From assembly GCF_000151315.2 (NCBI RefSeq), contig NW_011887293.1, forward strand, positions 1,403,585-1,467,584: a DNA stretch of 64,000 nucleotides, read 5' to 3'. The notes beneath the pieces were generated by a model that ran no database searches, was not told the DNA's origin, and worked only from the letters and a program-made list of their open reading frames with translations. Numbering within the stretch: the first letter of the stretch is position 1; every line of letters begins with the position of its first letter. Both the position numbers and the translations under genes were made by a program. Positions 45,192-56,440 of the stretch are shown here, one piece after another. The DNA is from Capsaspora owczarzaki ATCC 30864. Its lineage: Eukaryota; Opisthokonta; Filasterea.

Positions 45192-48100
45192 TCACAATGC
45201 AAGTCGTGCAACATCTCCAAGCAAGGCAGAGAGGGACTCGCCACCAGCCAAATCGCACTGGAGAAAGCAAGAAACAATTTCTCGGTGAGCTGCTCGGCGA
45301 GTGACGTCGCTTTCTGTCTCGCCCAGACGATGCACACGATCTCCACGAGCATGGAGATCGGTCACTTGCATTCCTCGAGCAACAACTGGCACCAATAAAA
45401 AACGATACCAAACAATTGTCAGGGGGGGGGTGAACGGGCGAAGCAATGCAGACGTCGTTTCGAGTTGTGTGGTACCTGCCAGAGGAACTCCGGCCAATCC
45501 AGCAATGCGACAACCAAAAGAGCTTTGGGCGGTGCCAGAAACAACGCGGTAGAGGAAGACGAGGTCGTTCGTGTTGCCGTGCAAAGTTGAATGCTGATTG
45601 CCACCTCCCAGGCAAGCTCGCTTGCGAGCTACATCTGCATCTGCATCGATTGTGTTGGTGTGCTCTGAATTAACATTCCGAGGTGAGACCAACGCATCGC
45701 GCGGAGCCACAGTCTCCAGAACTTCAAGGCAGAAAAACTTCAGTAGTCCTGCCGAAATGGCGGCAGGAGGCAAGAGGCCCGGCATGCAAAGTTTGTGAAA
45801 GTGCGTAGAAATCACCGTCTTGGGGCAGGCAGCGCCACGCGACACGAGCTCCGACACGACGGCGCTGAGCAAAGCGAGCCCATCAGCCGCCGAGGTGCCT
45901 TTGCCAAACTCGTCAATCACTACCAAAGAGCGTGCGGTGGCAAAACGCAGGGCAAGCACGACTTGGTTGAGATCGATCATGAAGGTCGATCGAGCCACGG
46001 ACACTGATTCGCGTGTATGAATGCGCGTGAATATGCGGTCCACGCATCCGAGAACGGCTCGCTCTGCAGGAACGAAGCTTCCGACCTGGGCCAAAAATTG
46101 GATCATGGCAATCTGTTGGGTCGTGTGCGCAAACCAGAAACACAGTCAATGTGCTGTAGAGACAAAAGAAGGAGGGGAGACAAAAAAAGGCGGGGGGGGG
46201 GGAAGAAACGCAGCCGTTCTTCGGTCGGATTCATTGCTCACCTGCTTGAGGTAGATTGATTTTCCGCTGGCGTTCGGGCCAGTGACGATGTGGACTGGTC
46301 CGCTTTGAACACTCAAGTCAGTGTCGTTGGGAATGAACGTATCCACGCACAGTTCCTGGAGAGGGTGTCTTCACATTTCGGGTTGTGTTTTTCAAGATAA
46401 AGGCAAATTTGAGTCTCGGAGATTCCGGGATTGCATTGGACACTTTGCTCTCAAATGAAGCAGAACGTACCTGCCACCCGTAATGTCAAGAACGTTCTCT
46501 TCCATCATGACAGGCTGAGTGTAGTTGTACTCTCGGGCAAAGGAAGCTAGAGCAAGAAAACTATTCGTAACAGCGATGAGACTGGTATTCAGCAGTCCGA
46601 GCGCAGCTCCATGAGAGAATGTTGCAACTTGCCAGTCCAAAGTAGCAACAAGATCCATTATTTTCGCGACGGAACGCGTGCGCTTGAGCACTTCCTTCTG
46701 CAGCCCGTACATGATATCCGTTTCGCGATCTAGCGGGCAGCGTCGCACTTGTTATCACAACGGGGAACGCAAATGGCACTACAAATGTCCGTCCAACACA
46801 GAGTCTTACCGATGATATCACCATGAATATCACCCAACTCCTGATCCATTTCTGTGATGACAAGAGAAAGGTCGATTGAGCCACCTTCTCCAACATCGCC
46901 CCTCCGCGTCTTCTTCCTGGCACTTAGAGTTACCCCGCGTTCTAGGGCTCTTGTAGTGGATTGAATGTTGCGTCACAAACTAAGTGGGAAACCAGCCATC
47001 AATTCAACGGTCAGTCATTCACTGCGTTTTGAGAACCGCCACGCCGCTTTGTAAAAACCCACCTGAAAATCAAAGCCAGTAATGGCAAAGTCCTTCTCCA
47101 TTCGCATGGTAGGACGACGCGGTACGGCCACAAGGTACCCAATTTGCGGAAAGTAGACAACATTGCATTCGTCGATTTCGGCATTGTCGTCCATTTCGGC
47201 AAGAGCGACGTTCGTCTGTGAATTGAGGAGTTTGGAAAGTTGCGGAAAACAGGTTCCAACGTGAGGTCGGTGTCTGGACATCGTCACTCGAGCACATTGT
47301 AATCGCCCATACCATAAGATCAGGAAGGCCTTGGTACATTCGCTTCATCTCTGCTCAGATATGTGAAGGGACAGTTGGTCTCAGAATAACAAAAGGATAT
47401 GGTGCGTTACGTCGTACCATCAAGCGTGTTGTCGATGGCGGCCTTCACGACAAAGCGCTGCTGTACAATGGACTGGTCAAAGTCAATCTAGTGGAAGAGC
47501 GAGTGGTGAGACAGCCCAAAAAACAAAAACCCTCAACCAAGCAATGAAGCAGGCAGAGCTTGACGTGAAAACACAATAGAAGTGATGTTCTTACAATCTT
47601 GTTGATCAGCGCAATGGTTTCTGGAATATCGGGGCCAAAGCAGCTGGCAAACTGCCATCAGTGAAACAGAATAGTGCAACAGAGCAGTGAGACAGGAGTT
47701 GTAAATGTGGTCAAATCAGATGACCAAGTCCCACGAAAATGACTGACGTGCCGTTCTCACCTCCGAAAAGATACGCAGATCCGAGTTCAAAGCTTTCAGC
47801 GCGGTTTGGAGCTGCACAGCGTGATACATGGACTATGGCGCGAGTTGATGGTGAGCAACTTCTCTTGGCTGATGATGCACAATGAGTCTGCACCATCCCT
47901 GCGTACCTTGAAGAGAACTTTCCAGTCACTGGGGCTCGCATGGGATCGTTGCATAAATCCAATGATGCGCTGCAATTCGCGCGGCATCGTCAAGCATCAG
48001 GTGCTGTGACACACAAAGAAGAGCAAAACCCCTTATGCGCTCACGTACCACCATGTTCTTGATTTGTCTCACACAGTCTGTCAGCACCTTGAGAGTATCG

Positions 48101-50006
48101 GCGTGCTCTGGGTTGAGAAGAAAGGCAATTGTTCTGTGTCGCTCACGGATCTCGGACAAATCGGCCAGCGGTCTGAGAAACCATAGACTGGTCGGAGTTT
48201 TCAGAGCAAGTCGAGGTGATTTTACGAAGGTGAGAGTGCCGAAATAAGAGCATTTCAGCACGCCATGTGACAGACTCACCGGAGCTTCGCCGAGCCAAGG
48301 CTAGTGCGGGTGCGATTTGCAAGCCCGAACAGAGAAAGACCCTCCTTCCCTCCATTTTTGCCCAACTTGCCAGTCACCGGGTGTGACTCTTTTTGGAAAA
48401 TTTGCAACGAACTGCGAGCCATCATTCCGTTCATGTGCTCATGGAGTGAATCGAGAAAGAGTGTGAATTGGTTCAAGGCAGTCAGAACGTGGTGTTACCT
48501 GAGCGCGTTGTCATCCATCGCCATCATGCGGTCCCTAAAAAATGCAAGACACACCCTCGGGATTCAGTACATGGAGAGTGAACAATGTCAAAACAAAACG
48601 AATGAGCATGAATTCCCATACAGGCAGGTCATTTCAATGGTTGTAATCGGCACGCGGACGTGGGCGTCCTCGAGCTCCACACCTACACGGTGCAGCTCGA
48701 TGAATCGAACCAGAGCGCCAGCTGCTCGAATCTGATTGGGAAGGAGAGTGGGAAGTTGAAACCCCAATGACTATTTGCGCTGGCACCCACCATGCTTACC
48801 ATTTGTACATTCTCGAACGGGACTGCGGATTGAATAAACACCTCGCGTTCTTCATCTCGAAGATACGGTGGAACCATCGCGCAATGGGCGTGGATGAGAC
48901 GACGTTTGCACAGGTCTGGAGCGAAATCACCAGCCGGTAACTTTTCCAGAGTGCAAGCGGGCTTGCCTTCGCCTGCCACGCCAGTTGCTGCACGCAAACG
49001 CATACATTTTTTTTCCAATTCAGCATGTGTGTTTGGTGCCAGCACAGAGGCAGTTTGGCAAGTGAGCGGCCAGTCAAAATCAAGCATCGACTCACCCATC
49101 AGCCCTCGAAGCCGGACGACGACATCCTCGTCCTGATTTGTTGAAATGACAACTACATCCGGGCTGACTTGCATAAACACTGTGTGGGCACGCATGTCAA
49201 TCAACCATCAGTGCGAGCGAGAGGGGTGGAGTTGCAACTTGAAGGGCAGCACAACTTCAAGCGGCCTTACCCATCTCCAGAACGGACAAATCGTTCGCAT
49301 CGCGAACATCGCTGATGACATGAAGCTGCATTGTATTTGTATCATAGTAGGCAGCGCCCAGCATGCCACTGCGCCACGAAATGGCGAGAATGACGCGCTC
49401 ATGTTCATCGAATGCATCGTTCTCAGTTTCCGGGACGTCTGTTCCAGCAGCCGCCCCTGCAGCAGTCAGACTGGCTGCAGATTCTTCTCTGTGAGATGAA
49501 GCAGCGGTCGACGTGGAAGTGGAACAACTGGTTGTCTGAACTGAAGCGGCGTCGACACCAGTCCGATGCTGCGGTTGGAAGCTTCCACGCGACAGTGTTG
49601 TTGTTGCTGTAGTTGTTGATGTTGTCGATGCTGCTGACGAGGGATTGTCGTGGACTGGAGCAATCTGGGCGCTTGTGCCGAGATCCGCCTCTCTCCACTG
49701 GGAGCAACTGGCAGTGTCGCTCACCCGCCGCATTGCAGCGGCCTCGGCAGCAGCGGCAGCGCCCAATGACACTCGAGTGACAGTGTGCCCAGTTTCACTC
49801 TGCGGCGTGTGCAGCGAATGCGCGCTCGGGCCGTGCAAAGCGCTAGTTGTTGGCTGAACGCCGCGGCGCACGCAACTTGCTCCGTCTTGAACGCCAGCGC
49901 GTGCAGGCTCGCTCTGCGCCGCAGCAAATGCGCGCTGTGCATGACGCGCGTTCCCATTGTCACCAGGGAGTGCGTCGGTGTCGCGCGCAAGAGTCCGAGT
50001 GCTCAT
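45192..50006 (-). CDS. MSH5: MutS homologue 5, meiotic crossover factor
   Basis: Eighteen exons, 1065 residues: 50006-49271, 49179-49096, 48987-48800, 48731-48622, 48534-48499, 48411-48280, 48187-48049, 47969-47907, 47832-47761, 47651-47595, 47487-47418, 47350-47313, 47215-47063, 46912-46810, 46729-46471, 46368-46242, 46112-45476 and 45385-45192. Family blocks: [47 protein letters not shown] with [36 protein letters not shown], Walker [34 protein letters not shown] and Walker [15 protein letters not shown]5 pairs with MSH4 to stabilise Holliday junctions in meiosis; it lacks mismatch recognition. The first 215 residues are a Ser/Thr/Ala-rich extension absent from the human protein (834 residues). 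An insert of about 45 residues lies after the ATPase STHFHKL block. The exon 14 acceptor (46912 or 46909) is the least certain. Confidence 0.93.
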
Positions 50007-50210
50007 GCGTTCAACTTTGCAAAAAACGCGCGAAAGTTTGAAACAAAAAAAAAAAAAGCCTTTTGAAACACCCACAAAAAAAAAAAAAAAAATGAAAGAA
50101 AGAAAAAAAAAGAAAGAAAGAAAAAAAAGCAAGACTGAATGTTTGTTGCTGTCAAAATAGTAATAATAATAAATCTCAGAATTGAGGTTGAAGCGAGGTT
50201 GCTGATGATG

Positions 50211-50215
50211 CTATG

Positions 50216-50252
<37 letters not shown>

Positions 50253-50730
50253 ATGGGATGCTTGCTGCTTCGCCAGGCGGTTGTGCCACAGGTTGTAGAG
50301 CTCCCACATTGTGTACAGGATCCACATCAAGACCAGCGTCGCTACCACCTGCTGCTTGCGAGCGCACGCCTGCTGTTGTTGTTGGCTGCGACACGCAACA
50401 CAAACGCGTCAGCAACGAGCAGCGTGAGTGCACGCTCATCACAACACTGCTGACCCGGAGATCTCTCTTGTCACTCTCCTATTGTCGTTGTGTAGGCTCG
50501 AGCGTGTGTGTTTTTTTGTTGGAAGCAGTGTTCCTCGAGTCTGAGCGTCAATTTTTGGCAGAGAGTTTCATCCTTACAGGTTTGCCATTTGCACCGAAAA
50601 CGAAACAAAGACTGAGCGGTCGCCTTTGGAAACTCGCCCCACGAACCACTCACGATGTATGTTCCAGTTTTTTGGTAGCGATGAAAGCTGCGATGCATTC
50701 ATTGGGGCACAAGGCGCGAGGTGAAGCCAT
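50211..50730 (-). CDS. Possible small tail-anchored protein, three exons
   Basis: Candidate gene with exons 50730-50654, 50623-50578 and 50372-50211 (94 residues). All borders are GT-AG, including a consensus GTGAGT donor, and the frame stays open. Exon 1 encodes MASPRALCPNECIAAFIATK. Exon 3 encodes a strong membrane helix (VVATLVLMWILYTMWELYNLW) followed by basic residues and a polySer tail from a GCT/AGC tract (50220-50251). The family is not recognised. The layout would suit a small ER or mitochondrial membrane protein. The exon 3 acceptor is ambiguous because several CAG triplets lie together, and the whole model could be chance in a repeat-rich stretch. Confidence 0.35.
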
Positions 50731-50948
50731 TGTGAATCTTTGTGTTCGTTGATGCACTCACCGAAACCAACAACTCGCATGCGGCTAGCGACGTTGATGA
50801 AATAAGCCGCAAAAATGCAATGGCGATTCATTCGAGTGAACGGAACACAAAGACACAACACACAACCCAACAACAGAAAGCGAAAGGCAACAACGACAAA
50901 AAAAAACAAAAACAAAAAAAAAAAAAGCGCGCGAAGATAAAGTTTGGC

Positions 50949-50990
<42 letters not shown>

Positions 50991-51730
50991 GTAGCTGTCA
51001 AACTACTCGGAGCGGCGTTCGTCGCTTGGCTTCGACATGTACTTGCGCTTGAAGCTCTGACGCAAGTGCAATACTGCATCAGGGCTTTTTATCTTGCGTT
51101 TGGGTGCTGCGAGGTGTCTTGGTGCAGCAGGCAATGCTTGGCGAGAGCTGGATGGGAATCGCGCGGATTGCTATGCCCCTTTTCTCTCTCATCGTTCCAG
51201 CTCATACTGGCGCTCATTCAAAAGACTTAGGATTTGCTTCTCTGTCCACATTGTGTTTTTTTTTTTTATTACAAAAAATCAAGTGATTTTTTTTTTCCTG
51301 TTTTTTATTTATTTTTTTGTTTTTTCGCACTGGTTTTTCATTGAATCCTGTTTTTTTTTTCCCGCTTTTTTTGATTTTCAAAATTCAATTTTTAAAAATT
51401 GATTTTTTTTTTTTTTCAATATTGAAAAATAAAAAATCGAATTTTTATTTTTATTTTTATTTTTTCAATGCAACTTTCAGTACCGAATTTTTATTTTCAA
51501 CTCGAATTTTTTTGATAATTTTTTATATAATAATTTTTTATTATTTTATTCTAATTCATTTTTGTATTATTATTCCTTTTTTTTTTTTTGGCTTTTTTTT
51601 TTTCTTCCTTTATTTCAATTTTCGCGCCATTTTTCAATTTTTTCAATTTTTTTCCCTCTTTTTTTTTTTTTTTTGTTTCCCAACTTGTTTTCTTTCAACC
51701 ATCAACCAAAAGTTGACATTCCCCGAAACG
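50731..51730. other. T-rich, AT-rich island upstream of the AT-hook gene
   Basis: Contains a 37-T run at 50953-50989. From about 51245 to 51720 the plus strand is overwhelmingly T with some A (TTTTTATTTTTATTTTT, TATATAATAATTTTTTATTA), far from the GC-rich norm of the window. It ends about 10 bp before the AT-hook gene start. No coding exon is credible. It may be a promoter, a 5' UTR pyrimidine tract or a nucleosome-depleted region. Confidence 0.6.
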
Positions 51731-53236
51731 ATGGCCAAGCGCGGAGCACCTTCATCATCATCCTCGAGCTCGAGTGCGCCTGCGGTCGCGAGCAACGCCG
51801 GCGTGATGGCTGCAATGCCGTTTGCGATGAACGCCGGCTACACCAACCTCAACGCGTACCAGGCTGCGATTCTGGCGCAGCAGCAGCAGCAGCTCCAGCA
51901 CCAGCACCAGCAGCTCCACCAGCACCAGCAGGCGCAGCAGCAGGCGCAGCAGCAGGCGCAGCAGCAGCAGCAGCTCCAGCACCAGCATGCCGCCTCGCTG
52001 CAGGCCCACCAGGCTCACCAGGCTCACCACGCCCAGGCCCACCATCACCAGGCCCAGCTCCAGGCTCAGGCCGCCGCGCTCCAGGCTCAGGCCGGACAGC
52101 AGGTCAAGCGAGGCCGAGGCCGCCCGCGCAAGATCATTGATCCGAACGCGCCCAAGACCGCGGCGTCGACCAAGACCACCAAGGATGGGAAGCCTGCAAA
52201 GCCCAAGCCACCGCCGATCTATGGCCCGGACGGCGTCGAGATCAAGCGTGGACGAGGCAGGCCGCGCAAGGACGACTCGCAGAATGGAGCGTCGGCGCCG
52301 GTCGTCCACCTCAATCCGGACGGCACCAAGCGAGGCCGCGGGCGCCCGCACAAGGACGGATCGGCTGCTCAGCCGTCGTCAGCCGCGAGTGGATCCAGCA
52401 AGCCCGCTGCGGCCACGAGCGCCAAGGGTATGGCTGCGTTGGCTTCGTCCAGTGCCTCGGCTGCCGCCACCGCTGCCGCTCTGGCTGCCGCGGCTGCTGC
52501 CATCAACGGATCGGGCAAGGGCCCCGCCGCGCTGAACGCCAAGAAGGGCTCGGCTGCTGCTGCTGCCGCTGCGGCGGCTGCGGCTGCTGCGGTAGTTGCT
52601 GCCTCTGAGAAGAAGGGCCGCGGCCGCCCAAAGAAAAACCCGGGCGCCCTGACGGACAACGCCAAGGCCGCTCCCGCTGGCAAGGCTGCAAAGCTCTCGG
52701 CCGCTGATGCTGCGCTTGCCGCCGCTGCTGCCGCCAAGGCCGCCAAGCTTGCGCCCAAGTCCAAGGCCGCTGCTGCCGAAGCTTCGAAAGCGGCTGCTGC
52801 TGCTGCTGCCGCCGCCGCCGCTGCCCTTGCCTCCAAAAAGCCCGCCAAGCCTGCCTCGAAGGGCGCTGCTGGCTCTACCCAGGCTGCTGCTGCCGCCGCT
52901 GCTGCCCGTCCCAAGAAGGCTGCGTCGTCCAACATGTCTCCTGGTGAGCAGACGCTCATCCAGACGCTGCTGAAAAAGTCGGTCGACGAGCTCAAGGACT
53001 CGCTCCGCCACAACCATCAGTTGCTCACTGGCAGCAAGAGTGATCTTGCGGCGCGTGTTGCCGATGGCATGCTGCGTGGCGCACTGCCTAAATGCCCGAG
53101 CTGCAACCACGGTCAACTCCATCTCTCGTCGCAGGGATCCGTGTACTGCCGAGGGTATTTTGTCGAGGATACTGACTTCCACCGATGCGACTTTGTCGCA
53201 GATTCCGTTCCGCGCCTGCCCTGGCAAACCAAGTAG
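51731..53236 (+). CDS. AT-hook chromatin protein with C-terminal PADR1 zinc domain
   Basis: Single-exon CDS of 501 residues from the first ATG after the T-rich island. An N-terminal Gln/His/Ala-rich region (about 50-125) is followed by four AT-hooks: KRGRGRPRK near 126, KRGRGRPRK near 172, KRGRGRPHK near 200 and KKGRGRPKK near 294. AT-hooks bind the minor groove of AT-rich DNA. Long polyAla runs and Lys-rich linkers (histone H1-like AKPAK/KAAK) separate the domains. The C-terminal ~85 residues match the PADR1/third zinc-finger module of PARP1: a helical part (VDELKDSLRHN), LAARVADGMLRGALPKCPSC, then VYCRGY and HRCDF, giving the C-x2-C, C, C zinc ligand set. No WGR, BRCT or PARP catalytic domain follows. 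A nuclear architectural role is inferred. GCN-repeat coding makes it prone to length change. Confidence 0.85.
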   Translation: MAKRGAPSSSSSSSSAPAVASNAGVMAAMPFAMNAGYTNLNAYQAAILAQQQQQLQHQHQQLHQHQQAQQQAQQQAQQQQQLQHQHAASLQAHQAHQAHHAQAHHHQAQLQAQAAALQAQAGQQVKRGRGRPRKIIDPNAPKTAASTKTTKDGKPAKPKPPPIYGPDGVEIKRGRGRPRKDDSQNGASAPVVHLNPDGTKRGRGRPHKDGSAAQPSSAASGSSKPAAATSAKGMAALASSSASAAATAAALAAAAAAINGSGKGPAALNAKKGSAAAAAAAAAAAAAVVAASEKKGRGRPKKNPGALTDNAKAAPAGKAAKLSAADAALAAAAAAKAAKLAPKSKAAAAEASKAAAAAAAAAAAALASKKPAKPASKGAAGSTQAAAAAAAARPKKAASSNMSPGEQTLIQTLLKKSVDELKDSLRHNHQLLTGSKSDLAARVADGMLRGALPKCPSCNHGQLHLSSQGSVYCRGYFVEDTDFHRCDFVADSVPRLPWQTK

Positions 53237-53756
53237 TCGGGTGTGACTGCCTCAAAAAAAAAAAACAAAAAAAAAAACGATTGTTCTGCTCCCGTCGGCT
53301 CGTCTTACTCCGGCCCCAATCCTTCTGTCGGGTGTTCGCTCTGGTGCTGAGCTGTTTCCGCCTTCTCTTCAGCTCGCCACTCTCGCTCTCGTATCACGTT
53401 TCTCTTCTTCCTTTCTTTTTTTTGCGTCTTTTTTTTTCCGCTTGTTGCTGGCTTTGAGCCCGTTCGTCGCTTGTTCTTGTGTTTTGAATTGTAACTCGAA
53501 GCTGATGTCTTGTGCTGTTATTGTCGGTTTGCTCGTGGATTGCTCCCTTGCGTTCGCGGATCAGCTCTCGCGCTCACATGGTGTTATCGCTCTTTCTCTT
53601 CATCCCTCTCCTTTCACATCCACTTTTTTTTGTCGTTGCTGCTTGCTGTTGTTATTGTTCTTCGTTGCATAAATGTCCGTGATGGGCGTTTCTACTTTTT
53701 TCCGTCTTCGCTTTATTTTTGTTTGGTTTTGGCTTCCAACACGCCAATAATGATGT
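53237..53756. other. Convergent intergenic stretch
   Basis: Between the stop codons of the AT-hook gene and the ARLSN-repeat gene. A runs just after 53252 and T-rich DNA near 53415-53440. No gene, RNA or repeat recognised. Confidence 0.5.
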
Positions 53757-55538
53757 TCATTCCAGTGTCAAGGAGGAGTTCGGAGGCATCATCGTCAGCG
53801 TTTCCGCACCACCAGCATTTAAAGCACTCGTGGTCAGTTGGGCTGGTACCGAAGAAGCAGGTTGCGTGTTTCGGCCGCGCTTGAAAAAGTAGCTCAGAAT
53901 CCCGCCAACCACGTCGTCCACCGAGCTGTTTTCGGCTTTCAGAGGCCAACGACGAAAGCGATTGCTCAGCACGCTTTCCACGGCCGGTACCACCAATCGG
54001 CACAGCTGTACCGCGCTATCGCCGGCCGCGGCCGAGTGATCAAAGGCAAGCTTGAGCACCACGAGCACAGGAATGTTCAGAGCAGCAGGCACCGACTCTT
54101 GGGGCCGGTAAAATCTGAGAATGTGAGGAATCGTCACCAGTTTTGAATACGGCTGAAGCGCCGTCCAAAGAGCATCGATGTTTTCGAACGTCCAAAAATC
54201 GACATTGTCGAACGAAACAGCCGGGAAGTCAGTTTGAAGAAGGGCTGCAAAAACCAACCAAGGGTCGACTGGATTGTCTGAACTCTGGAGCTTCGCCAAG
54301 AACTTGTCAATAAGGTCGATGACAAGAATAGAGCGGCCAGGCTGAATATGAGAGCACAAGTCTTCGATGGTCATCGTCGAGTTCCAAATCGACACCAGCT
54401 GGTCAAACTCGAGTGGGGTTGGGTCGCTGAAGCGGTACGATTGCAAGAATTCAGGAGTCACAATTTTGGTAAAGTCTGCCACACTGGTGCTGCTTGCGCT
54501 GCTTGCGCCGGTCGGAGTCTTTTCAAAAAGCCTGATGAGGTCGCTCTCGTTTTCGCTTCTGGGATGACTGGCAGGCAACGAGGCGTCCAGAAGCGTGAAT
54601 GTCGGATCGGTCACTGGGCTCAGATTGGTTGAAAATACAGAGTTCAGAAGGGTGGAGTTGGGATTGGGCACCGAACTCAGCACGTTGAAGAGAATGCTCG
54701 GGTTTGGGTCAGGGAACGTGAGGACAGGAAGCTCGAGTATGGTGCTCACGAGATGCGCAAATTTGGAGCGGCAAGATTCTTTTTGAACATCTTGGATGCT
54801 TGAGCTTTGGCAAAGCCAGCATTGCGGGGTGCCTTTTTCCACAATGGACTTATCCAACAAAAGTTTCTTCCGTCCTCGACTGTTCGTTTTGGGTAATTTC
54901 GAATCGGTTGTGGGGCTCGGCACACGGCTGGATGAGGTTGACGGACTCGAAAGGTTGGAAAGACGTGCGCTCTTCCTGGGGAACCCTGTCGAGCCTTGCG
55001 AGTCTTGAGAACTTTGCGAAATGCCACTCGACCAACTGGCTGCAGGGCTGGGCTCAAGGCTGGATGACGTTGACGGACTCGAAAAATTGGACAGACGTGC
55101 GGTCTCCGGAAATCCTGTCCAGCCTCGCCAGCCTGGAGAAGCGCTCGAATGCTCACGCGAACCAGTGGCTGCAGGGCTGGGCACAACACTGAATGACGCC
55201 GACCAACTCGAAAAATTGGAAAGACGTGCGTTTGTCCTCGGGAAGCATTGAGGTCCTTGAGGTCCTTGAGGGCCTTGAGGGTCTTGCGAGCCCGGCGAAC
55301 CAGGCGAAAGCTCGTTTGCCCAAGTGGTCGCCAGCGTCGATGGGTTCCCAGAGTTGCAATAAAGGTACTGTGGTTCCAGAACATTTTGCGGCTCTTGTAC
55401 GCTGGACCTCCAAGGGGTCAGGTCGCTGGGTGCTACAGGCTGTGCTGCCGCATGTCCGTCACCCGGCGGTTCGGTCTCCGCCGGAGGAGTTTGGCAGGCA
55501 AAGGATCGGTCCATGGTGAGCCTACACAAAATGACCAT
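53757..55538 (-). CDS. Unrecognised intronless protein with three internal Ser-rich repeats
   Basis: Single-exon CDS, 593 residues from ATG 55538 or 585 from ATG 55514. The N-terminal third is disordered and carries three imperfect repeats of about 45 residues, each with a core like ARLSNFSSPSTSSSLEPSP preceded by a GFPRKS-type lead; two short collagen-like GPQGPQGPQ triplets precede them. RLS is a basophilic kinase consensus. The C-terminal ~330 residues look globular, with alternating helices and strands (IEDLCSHIQPGRSILVIDLI, WTALQPYSKLVTIPHILRFY, LNIPVLVVLKLAFDHSAAAG), but match no family known to me. The ILVIDLIDKFLAKL stretch is Walker B-like, without a visible P-loop. No signal peptide or membrane helix. 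Long length without stops and consistent codon use support a real gene. Confidence 0.7.
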   Translation of the reverse strand: MVILCRLTMDRSFACQTPPAETEPPGDGHAAAQPVAPSDLTPWRSSVQEPQNVLEPQYLYCNSGNPSTLATTWANELSPGSPGSQDPQGPQGPQGPQCFPRTNARLSNFSSWSASFSVVPSPAATGSREHSSASPGWRGWTGFPETARLSNFSSPSTSSSLEPSPAASWSSGISQSSQDSQGSTGFPRKSARLSNLSSPSTSSSRVPSPTTDSKLPKTNSRGRKKLLLDKSIVEKGTPQCWLCQSSSIQDVQKESCRSKFAHLVSTILELPVLTFPDPNPSILFNVLSSVPNPNSTLLNSVFSTNLSPVTDPTFTLLDASLPASHPRSENESDLIRLFEKTPTGASSASSTSVADFTKIVTPEFLQSYRFSDPTPLEFDQLVSIWNSTMTIEDLCSHIQPGRSILVIDLIDKFLAKLQSSDNPVDPWLVFAALLQTDFPAVSFDNVDFWTFENIDALWTALQPYSKLVTIPHILRFYRPQESVPAALNIPVLVVLKLAFDHSAAAGDSAVQLCRLVVPAVESVLSNRFRRWPLKAENSSVDDVVGGILSYFFKRGRNTQPASSVPAQLTTSALNAGGAETLTMMPPNSSLTLE

Positions 55539-56440
<902 letters not shown>

